Part shown: one piece after another, positions 7,738-14,501 of the stretch | How the letters are laid out: the number at the start of each line of letters is the position of its first letter | How positions within the stretch are numbered: position 1 is the first letter of the stretch | NCBI GenBank assembly: GCA_002707495.1 | Contig: PAMZ01000014.1 | Coordinates: forward strand, 62,001 to 126,000 | Source of the DNA: Halobacteriovoraceae bacterium | GTDB taxonomy: Bacteria > Bdellovibrionota > Bacteriovoracia > Bacteriovoracales > Bacteriovoracaceae | DNA length: 64,000 bases | Reading direction: 5' to 3' | The notes under the pieces: model-generated | Told to the model about the DNA's origin: nothing | The model's database searches: none | What the model saw: only the letters and a program-made list of their open reading frames with translations | Made by a program: the position numbers and the translations under genes

Positions 7738-9555
7738 TTAAGCTTTCGACAAAAAATAATGTTTAAAACGGGTTAGCATAACAGCTAACATCAAGCCTAT
7801 GACAAAGCTCATTGGACCCGTAGGACCATCGTCACCAGGATCAATATCAATAGTCGCGCAAGAAAAGGCAGCACTTTCACTACCAAGCGCGTCATCTGCT
7901 GCAGTACTTAATGGTGTGTAAGGTTGAGAATTGTGTGAAAGAGTTCCTTCAAGACAATTATTATTATCCTCATACGGATAGGAGTCGATGATTTGAGTAG
8001 GCACAAATTCACCTGAGACATAACTTCCGACAGAGACGACGAGATGATAAAGATTATTGGAATTGGCCAACTCATTAGGAGAGGAGAGGATCTCATAGGA
8101 CTGCGAAGTTGTTAACTGCTGTGGGTAGATAGTTATCATGAAAGTATTTTCACTTGTGTCATTGGATAAATTAAAATCTATTTCATAATCCGTGATTAAT
8201 TTTCCGGTTTCATCAGTGAGTGCAGTTGTACGAACAGTACTTGCACTACCTTGCGTGACATCCGTAATAAGAGAAAAATTACTACCAAGGCCAGTGCTCA
8301 TAACGCTCACTCGAAGTACATCGCCCGTTGCATTAACATCAGAAAGATCAAATTCAAATTGATCGCCATCTCCAGATATTCCCTTCGAAATCTCAGAGCT
8401 AAGAAACATTCCCACAAAGCTTGCATTGGTTTGACCATTGTATAATTGCAGATCAATAGGAGCATTATTATCAGTATATTTATTTGCTAAATAGGGAGAG
8501 GACAGATTCTCATCACATCTGATTGTCACTACACCTAAATCGATAGTTCCACCCAGAGACTCTGGACTCAGTTGCTGTGGTCTACTTTTGGATCGACCTC
8601 CACAACCTTGAAAGAAACTAGGAACAAAAACCTCTTGGTTACAATAGTCAGTTTTTACATTTTGATAATAATCAGGCAGTGCTGTTAAGTACTTTACGGG
8701 AGAAACAAGTAGAGAATAACTCTCATTAGAATCTTCAACTTCGAAACTGAAATCTCCATTCTCGTCAGTTAATTGCCCTTGCACAACTTCGTTATTTATA
8801 AGTGAAATTAATTGAACATGAGCTCCAAAAACACCATCCCCATTGTCTGCAACAACTTGACCTTGAATAAGTCCTGAATAATTATTCTGACCATAACTAT
8901 GGTTAATTGCGGCATGATCATCTGAATGAAGCGTGTGTTGGTTTTTAAAGACAGAGAAAGTCATAGAAGATCCTACGACTTCTGAATGTGAAAGTCCTAA
9001 TAGATGTCCCAACTCGTGTGTAATGATATCTCCTAAATACGCCTTATCTAAAGAGCTCTCAGTTTCATCCACAGTCAACTCAACAAAATTTGAAACAGAT
9101 TGATTAATAAGTATATCACCTGAGTTTATTGTTCCTGAGGTTGAGTTAAAAGACAGCACAGTCACTGCTAGAACTCCTGAACTAAAAAAAGAAAAATCAT
9201 TCGTAAAAATGATAGAGTTTGCAGAATCACTAAAGCTAGCTGTTCCACTGGTATTATAGACTGGATTCAAAGAATAACTAGAGATGGAATTCCACTCACT
9301 GGTAGCTTCCTCAACAATTTCCATCATCCTAAAAGTGATATATTCGCTTTCGCTCATACCCAAGCTATTTAAGCTAGAGTTTGAAATATCAAGTTCAATA
9401 TCCGTTGAGGCAGGAGCAGGGTTAACAAAGAGAGTGAGATTCTTATTAGAGCGTCTCCATTTTACTTCTGCACCTGAGTCAGCTCTAGATATCACATAAG
9501 CACTGGCTGCTTGAGAAAAAATAAGAATAATAAACAGCCCCGCAAGTTTTTTCAT
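7738..9555 (-). CDS. Secreted matrixin-type metalloprotease with C-terminal membrane tail
   Basis: A 605-residue exported zinc protease. The ATG at 9555 is chosen over an upstream in-frame start at 9618 because it begins a signal peptide (MKKLAGLFIILIFSQAASAY) and overlaps the upstream stop as ATGA. The zinc site is HELGHLLGLSHS (HExxHxxGxxH), typical of matrixins, in the first third; SSMTFSVF follows at the Met-turn position. A carboxypeptidase-regulatory-like beta domain follows (GQVVADNGDGVFGAHVQLIS ... TDENGDFSFEV), then a Ser/Thr/Asn-rich region. The end, DPGDDGPTGP, a hydrophobic span and a short basic tail, looks like a C-terminal sorting or anchor signal. A role in degrading extracellular or prey protein is inference. 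The partner gene upstream is translationally coupled. Confidence 0.88.
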   Translation of the reverse strand: MKKLAGLFIILIFSQAASAYVISRADSGAEVKWRRSNKNLTLFVNPAPASTDIELDISNSSLNSLGMSESEYITFRMMEIVEEATSEWNSISSYSLNPVYNTSGTASFSDSANSIIFTNDFSFFSSGVLAVTVLSFNSTSGTINSGDILINQSVSNFVELTVDETESSLDKAYLGDIITHELGHLLGLSHSEVVGSSMTFSVFKNQHTLHSDDHAAINHSYGQNNYSGLIQGQVVADNGDGVFGAHVQLISLINNEVVQGQLTDENGDFSFEVEDSNESYSLLVSPVKYLTALPDYYQNVKTDYCNQEVFVPSFFQGCGGRSKSRPQQLSPESLGGTIDLGVVTIRCDENLSSPYLANKYTDNNAPIDLQLYNGQTNASFVGMFLSSEISKGISGDGDQFEFDLSDVNATGDVLRVSVMSTGLGSNFSLITDVTQGSASTVRTTALTDETGKLITDYEIDFNLSNDTSENTFMITIYPQQLTTSQSYEILSSPNELANSNNLYHLVVSVGSYVSGEFVPTQIIDSYPYEDNNNCLEGTLSHNSQPYTPLSTAADDALGSESAAFSCATIDIDPGDDGPTGPMSFVIGLMLAVMLTRFKHYFLSKA

Positions 9556-10241
9556 CTCTTTTTCTTTCGCAAAACCTGTAGGCAAACACCAAGTGCCCCA
9601 AAAATAATAACCAGCCAATAGATAGGAATCCTGGAGTCTTCCTGTGGCTCACTAGGCAGACTCGCAATAGACCGAGAGGGGGTCTTCCTTCTAGAGAACT
9701 CTTTTTGACTTTCTACTTCATGCTTAGATTTTTCTCTATGAACAAATTTTCTTCCTTTGATCTTTTCTACCAATTTTACAAATCGTTTTAAAGAAAGGTG
9801 ACCAATCTCTGGATGATCAGGAAAGATCTGATTGACCATAATCCATTCTCTTCCCACTTTTCTAAGCGAATACTTTCCTAATCCCAAATTACTTACCCAT
9901 AAATTTTTTTTATGATTATTGAGGACTAAAACAACCTGCTCACCAATTTCTAACTCCGGAGAACCAGGCACTACAATTTTTTGCTGCTGAAGCTCTCCAC
10001 CCGGATAATAAACATCGACCACCTGCTGAGAGTCGTTTAATCCCTGGGACCTCTCTGAACGAAGTTCTACATGAGTGACCACTCCAAAAACCTCATGAGA
10101 CTCATAGGATTTAGAAACAACGGTTCCATGGACAATTGAGTCGCTTTTCACCACCTGCTCTTTTATTGAGATAGGTACAAATGTAGTAGCATAAGCACCT
10201 GAAATTATTAGAGTAATTAAATATCCCACCAAACTTCTCAT
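9552..10241 (-). CDS. Exported protein paired with the matrixin, C-terminal membrane anchor
   Basis: A 229-residue protein with a signal peptide (to about GAYATTF), a soluble domain (SDSIVHGTVVSKSYE ... VYYPGGELQQQKIVVPGSPELEIGEQVVLVL), a basic linker and a single C-terminal membrane span followed by RKKKR. The soluble part has the small beta-barrel rhythm seen in uncharacterised proteins next to matrixin genes (recalled pattern, not checked). It overlaps the protease start by 4 bases (ATGA), implying coupled translation. Possible roles are pro-domain, inhibitor or surface tether for the protease. Both proteins share the same end architecture of a hydrophobic span and basic residues. Confidence 0.7.
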   Translation of the reverse strand: MRSLVGYLITLIISGAYATTFVPISIKEQVVKSDSIVHGTVVSKSYESHEVFGVVTHVELRSERSQGLNDSQQVVDVYYPGGELQQQKIVVPGSPELEIGEQVVLVLNNHKKNLWVSNLGLGKYSLRKVGREWIMVNQIFPDHPEIGHLSLKRFVKLVEKIKGRKFVHREKSKHEVESQKEFSRRKTPSRSIASLPSEPQEDSRIPIYWLVIIFGALGVCLQVLRKKKR

Positions 10242-10280
10242 AAAGTCTTAACGGGGATTTGTGGCAAAAACTTGAGCTTT

Positions 10281-12917
10281 TTAGTTGAAATTTATCTTAT
10301 TATTGGCGATCTTCTCAAAAATAGGGTTCTGATCTATGACAACAATCGTATTCCCACTTTTGGTTAAATCTTGCAGAAATAGGCAGAGCTTTTCAAGTTC
10401 TACGATAGACAACCCAAATGAAATATTCTCAAAAAAGATAATACTATTATTAATTTTTTTCTGAAGCCTATTTAGAAGATATATACGTTGTTTTTCTCCT
10501 CCAGATAAGGAGGTAATTTTTCGATCCAATGAGAGATAGTCTAAATTTAAAAGTTTCATATGCTCGAAAATTCGCTCAAACTTTGGAGTTAGTCTAATAT
10601 TTTGAATAGTCTCAGCAAGTGGTCTGGAATAAGCCTCGTGAACAGTAAGAGTCCCGTCTGAAACGTCCGCAAAGAGAGGTTTTAATTTCCTACCTTGGCA
10701 ATCCTCACACTCGAGAACAATATCTTCAAGAAATTGCATTTCAACTACTGTATGTCCCTTGCCTTCACATTTTGGGCATTGACCTAAGTCAGAATTATAT
10801 GAAAGATGCCCTTCAACTAAACCCATCGCTTGCGCCATTGGAGTGGCAACAAAATGCTTTCTAAACACAGGAAAAAAGCCGGTCATACTGCCCACAGTTG
10901 ATCTTGAGGTATAGCGGTTTAGATTTGCATCCACCACAATGACATCCTCGAAGTTTACTGGTGAATCTATATGCTTGAATTTTCCTCTAGGAAGATTTAA
11001 ATGCTCACCCGTTAACTTATAAGTCAAACCATCAGCGAGAATATTTATCAAACAACTAGTCTTTCCAGACCCTGACGGCCCTACCACGGAGTTAATTCCA
11101 CCAATGGCAATTTCCACATCAGGATAGCTCTTGCCAAAAATCTCAGCACCTTTTAGTGCGAGCTTTTTTTTCTGATCCAGTTTTAAAGGTTTTAACTTGG
11201 TCTGAGATTTTTGAGGTTTAAATTTTTTAACCTCTCCTTGGTAGATAAGCTCTCCGCCTTTATGTCCACCTTGAGGCCCTATTTCAATTACATAATCACT
11301 TTTGTTGAGCATATAATCATCATGATCAATTAAAATAACTGTATTTCCCTTTTCAATTAACTCCCTGAAACCATCAAGAAGTGCTTTCATTTCTTTTTGA
11401 CTTAACCCAAGACTAGGCTCATCAAAAATAAACAAGGCTCCTGTTCCATCATAAGACAAATATTTTAAAAGAAGTAAACGTTGATACTCTCCGGCAGAGA
11501 GAGATTTCGATTTTCTAGCAAGTGAGAGATGCCCTAATCCCATCTCTATCGCTATACCTAATGTTTTTAGCAATCTTTTATAGGATTTATTTGCATCTGT
11601 TGATTTATAAATCCGGTCAGAATTATGCTCTTGTAGTAAGTTATAAACTTCTTCCAATCTATGATCCATTAGATCAGCAAGTGTAAGTTTTAGATCTTTG
11701 AAAGCAAAAAATTGTTGTACATGACTACCGAGCCTAGATCCCTGACAATCTTGGCACTTCTCTCCTTTTTGTAAATTCCTTACAAAAATTCGTACATTCA
11801 TTTTGTATTTTTTTCGTTCAAGATAGCTAAAGTAAGCATTAAATCCGTAATAATCTCCGGATCCCTCATATAAGAGCTCAAAAAACTTCTTAGGGAGTTC
11901 TTTGATCGGTTTTTTGATAGATATTTTACTAGCTTTCATTTCAGAGATGAGTTCTTCTAGCTGACCTGAAAACCTTTTATAATTAAGAAGTGAAACTCCT
12001 CCTTCAGCAACCGATTTTTCTTCATCCCAAAGTTTATTAGGGTCATACTCTAAGGTTTCACCGAACCCATTACACTTATCACAAGCACCGAGAGCATTAT
12101 AAGGAGAAAAGGACATGATATTATTTTTGAATCCAGAGGGTATTTTTTCACAACCTTTTTCGGGACAGTAATACTCATAGCCAGATCGATAATGTAAAGG
12201 AGTAATCTTATTTAGCGACTCAGAAAAGACAAAGAATTTTAATCCAAGTTTTTCTAACTCCTCATATTTTTTCTGTGCTCTGTCTAATTTATCAAATTTA
12301 AAACGAAACACTTCCCAATAGAGGTGATCTTTATCAAAATCAGTAATTTTTCTTGAGCGATTAGACTTTAGGGAACGAGTGGGAAATGGAGTGTTTACCA
12401 TTTTCTCAATAAACTCTTCTTTCTCTATAAATATGTGAAATACACCGTCTCGTTTTTTTTCTGGAATTTCTGAACAAAGATAATCTCGAAAAAGTTGCGG
12501 CTTAAATTCCTCCAAGTGATCTGGGCAAAGTTCCTTTGAATAGTTACCAAAAAAGTTTTGAAATAATCCTGTCAGGTGCATGACATCTGCAACATTAGAC
12601 CTTGTTCCAACCACTGGGTTGATTTGTGGTAAGCCAAAGACGGGAAGAACTGGCTCAATTGAGTCTACATCCACAGGAGCGGGTCTCTCGATAAAAAACT
12701 TTACCGAGGTTGGAAACGAATTAATAAAGCGTCTTTTAGACTCAGAATATATTGTTTGAAAAGCAAGGGAGGTCTTACCTGAACCACTCGGCCCCGTAAA
12801 GCAGGTGAGTTTTTTAAGGGGTATGTCGACATCAACTCCCTTAAGATTATTGACTCGAGCTCCCCTTATTTTAATGAATTTATTTGGTAAGCTCGATATA
12901 AAATGGCTCCTTTCCAT
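10281..12917 (-). CDS. UvrA-like ABC ATPase with a degenerate second nucleotide-binding domain
   Basis: An 878-residue paralogue of excinuclease subunit A. Half 1 has Walker A GPSGSGKTSLA, a zinc module (CPEKGC ... ACDKCNGFG), the CQDCQGSRL module, signature LSAGEYQRL, Walker B FIFDEPSLGL and a switch histidine in ILIDHDD. Half 2 has Walker A GPSGSGKTSC, the zinc finger CPKCEGKG ... CEDCQGRK and signature LSGGEKQR. Its Walker B reads IIFFENISFGL (usual form LDEPTTGLH), so the catalytic Glu is Asn, and the switch His is Gln (VVIDQN). The protein ends soon after, without the usual DLGPEGG segment. DNA binding is likely retained; classical nucleotide excision repair is doubtful. The start overlaps the upstream lipoprotein gene by 38 bases and no closer ATG exists. 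Confidence 0.85.
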   Translation of the reverse strand: MERSHFISSLPNKFIKIRGARVNNLKGVDVDIPLKKLTCFTGPSGSGKTSLAFQTIYSESKRRFINSFPTSVKFFIERPAPVDVDSIEPVLPVFGLPQINPVVGTRSNVADVMHLTGLFQNFFGNYSKELCPDHLEEFKPQLFRDYLCSEIPEKKRDGVFHIFIEKEEFIEKMVNTPFPTRSLKSNRSRKITDFDKDHLYWEVFRFKFDKLDRAQKKYEELEKLGLKFFVFSESLNKITPLHYRSGYEYYCPEKGCEKIPSGFKNNIMSFSPYNALGACDKCNGFGETLEYDPNKLWDEEKSVAEGGVSLLNYKRFSGQLEELISEMKASKISIKKPIKELPKKFFELLYEGSGDYYGFNAYFSYLERKKYKMNVRIFVRNLQKGEKCQDCQGSRLGSHVQQFFAFKDLKLTLADLMDHRLEEVYNLLQEHNSDRIYKSTDANKSYKRLLKTLGIAIEMGLGHLSLARKSKSLSAGEYQRLLLLKYLSYDGTGALFIFDEPSLGLSQKEMKALLDGFRELIEKGNTVILIDHDDYMLNKSDYVIEIGPQGGHKGGELIYQGEVKKFKPQKSQTKLKPLKLDQKKKLALKGAEIFGKSYPDVEIAIGGINSVVGPSGSGKTSCLINILADGLTYKLTGEHLNLPRGKFKHIDSPVNFEDVIVVDANLNRYTSRSTVGSMTGFFPVFRKHFVATPMAQAMGLVEGHLSYNSDLGQCPKCEGKGHTVVEMQFLEDIVLECEDCQGRKLKPLFADVSDGTLTVHEAYSRPLAETIQNIRLTPKFERIFEHMKLLNLDYLSLDRKITSLSGGEKQRIYLLNRLQKKINNSIIFFENISFGLSIVELEKLCLFLQDLTKSGNTIVVIDQNPIFEKIANNKINFN

Positions 12918-13398
12918 TACTTGAGACGCTCAAATTAACGAGTTCTTGAGAACTCATTCGAGAGTTATCAATTTGGATCATAGACAAAGGAATCCCTTCA
13001 ATCTCAGTTTCCTCAACTTGATAACTGACACCATTATTATCTAATATCGTTTCTACAAACTGTAGAGTCTTAATGACTGTACTTCTGCTCGACAATTCAA
13101 TTTTAAAGGCTGCCAAGACACCTTCCTCCACTAAACTCTCCGCAATATTTAGACCTGAAACCTTACAGGTTTGAAAAGACATCAACTCAACACCATCGTC
13201 TGACAGTAATGAATAGTTTCCTCGACTGACTCTACTTACTGATACGGGTATTGTGTGTCCTTGGCCCACATCCATACTGTAACGACCATCGAACCCTCTC
13301 ATATCAGATAGATTGTTTTGGCAGATAGAACTTTCAATTGCGGTAAAATCGCATGCGCTCAGGGATAAAAGGACAAATAAACTCACTAAGCATTTCAT
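12880..13398 (-). CDS. Putative lipoprotein
   Basis: A 172-residue protein with a lipoprotein signal: MKCLVSLFVLLSLSAC, lipobox LSAC with Cys16 as the acylation site, followed by Asp. Asp at +2 would favour inner-membrane retention in enterobacteria, but that rule may not hold here. The mature part has no recognised domain. It has two further Cys residues (ICQNN and FQTCKV) that could form a disulfide. The ribosome site GGGAGG is about 7 bases before the ATG, which makes the start firm. It probably shares a transcript with the overlapping UvrA-like gene, although a functional link is not evident. Confidence 0.75.
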   Translation of the reverse strand: MKCLVSLFVLLSLSACDFTAIESSICQNNLSDMRGFDGRYSMDVGQGHTIPVSVSRVSRGNYSLLSDDGVELMSFQTCKVSGLNIAESLVEEGVLAAFKIELSSRSTVIKTLQFVETILDNNGVSYQVEETEIEGIPLSMIQIDNSRMSSQELVNLSVSSNGKEPFYIELTK

Positions 13399-13471
13399 AA
13401 AAAACCTCCCAAATTAAATTTGAATCATCAAACCAATATCAGTTGAGCTTGTAAAGGGTCGTTTTTGACAT

Positions 13472-13500
13472 AAAAAAAGCCCACCAAAAAGGTGGGCTTT
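13472..13500 (-). terminator. Intrinsic terminator of rplM-rpsI
   Basis: On the minus strand a 10-bp perfect stem (13491-13500 with 13476-13485; core AGCCCACC / GGTGGGCT) with a 5-base loop is followed by a run of T. It lies 24 bases after the rpsI stop codon. Confidence 0.92.
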
Positions 13501-13523
13501 GTATTTTGATAATTTTTGAACGA

Positions 13524-13928
13524 TTAACGTTTCGAGAACTGGTAAGATTTACGAGCTCCAGCAAGACCGTATTTCTTTCTCTCTACTTTTCTTGAATCTC
13601 TTGTTAAGAACCCTGCTTTTTTAAGAGCTCCTCTATCAGAAGCATTAAGTTCAGCAAGAGCCCTTGCAATTCCAAGTCTAATTGCCCCAGACTGTCCTGT
13701 AACACCACCACCAAATACGTTGATATTAACATCGTATTTATCTGAAACACCAAGTAGGTTAAGCGGCTGCTCAACAACATATCTTGAAGTTGCAACTGGA
13801 AAATATTCAGATAACTCACGTTTATTGATAGTGATCTTTCCAGACCCCTCAGCAATATAAACTCTAGCAACGGAAGACTTTCTTCTTCCCACAGTATTAG
13901 TTAAATAAGTTTTACCTTTTGTAGCCAT
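13524..13928 (-). CDS. rpsI: 30S ribosomal protein S9
   Basis: A 134-residue S9: [14 protein letters not shown] near the N-terminus, [19 protein letters not shown] in the centre, and the C-terminal tail [16 protein letters not shown]. The tail ends in Lys-Arg and reaches the P-site tRNA in the small subunit. It follows rplM by 12 bases, the nearly universal rplM-rpsI pair, with a GAGGAAAA ribosome site. The strong intrinsic terminator behind it closes the unit. Length and sequence are normal for the family. Confidence 0.98.
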   Translation of the reverse strand: MATKGKTYLTNTVGRRKSSVARVYIAEGSGKITINKRELSEYFPVATSRYVVEQPLNLLGVSDKYDVNINVFGGGVTGQSGAIRLGIARALAELNASDRGALKKAGFLTRDSRKVERKKYGLAGARKSYQFSKR

Positions 13929-13940
13929 TGTATTTTCCTC

Positions 13941-14381
13941 TTACTTTAAAACTCTTGCTTCAGGTTTTTGAGCTTCATGATTATGCTCAGCACCCGCATA
14001 AACTTTTAGATTAGTTAAAAGTCTTTTTCCTTGAGATGTTTTTGGAAGCATCCCTTTTACAGCATCCATGATGATTAATTCAGGATGTTTTTGAAGTTGC
14101 TCTTTGGCTGACCTTTCTTTCAACCCACCAATATGGTTGGTGTGCCAGTAGTACTTCTTTTTATCCCACTTGTTTCCTGTGAAGCGAACTTTCTCACAAT
14201 TAGTAATGATGACAAAGTCTCCACACTCTTGTGAAGGAGTGTAAGTCGGCTTGTGCTTACCTTTCAATAGGGTTGCAACTTCTGTTGCAAGTCTACCGAC
14301 TACCATATCCTGAGCGTCGATAACCCACCATTTTCTATCAATATCTTCTTTTTTAAGCGTAAACGATTTTTGCGTATACAT
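13941..14381 (-). CDS. rplM: 50S ribosomal protein L13
   Basis: A 146-residue L13: RKWWVIDAQDMVVGRLATEVA, LLKGKHKPTYTPSQECGDFV, VRFTGNKWDKKKYYWHTNHIGG, AVKGMLPKTSQGKRL, LKVYAGAEHNHEAQKPE. The frame is open further upstream to 14441, but the ATG at 14381 matches the family N-terminus (MYTQKSFTLK) and has an AGAGG ribosome site 5 bases before it. L13 is an early-assembly protein of the large subunit. It is the first gene of the rplM-rpsI unit, behind its own promoter. Confidence 0.97.
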   Translation of the reverse strand: MYTQKSFTLKKEDIDRKWWVIDAQDMVVGRLATEVATLLKGKHKPTYTPSQECGDFVIITNCEKVRFTGNKWDKKKYYWHTNHIGGLKERSAKEQLQKHPELIIMDAVKGMLPKTSQGKRLLTNLKVYAGAEHNHEAQKPEARVLK

Positions 14382-14412
14382 ATAAACCTCTAAAAATAAA
14401 AATTTCCAGACC

Positions 14413-14441
14413 TTATAACGGCCGTTGAAACCTGATGTCAA
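14413..14441 (-). promoter_or_regulatory. Sigma-70 promoter of rplM-rpsI
   Basis: On the minus strand TTGACA (14441-14436), a 17-base spacer and TTATAA (14418-14413). This gives a transcript start about 25 bases before the L13 ATG. Confidence 0.8.
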
Positions 14442-14465
14442 TAATTAGTCACCACTTAATTATTG
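14439..14465 (-). repeat. Inverted repeat between tamA and rplM
   Basis: CAATAATTA (14439-14447) and TAATTATTG (14457-14465) are perfect 9-base arms, extendable with one bulge. It overlaps the -35 of the rplM promoter and lies 37 bases after the tamA stop. It may be a 3' hairpin of the long upstream operon or an operator; the sequence cannot decide. Confidence 0.45.
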
Positions 14466-14501
14466 CCAAGACAAAATGTTTAAAACTTCTTTAGAACGGG
14501 A

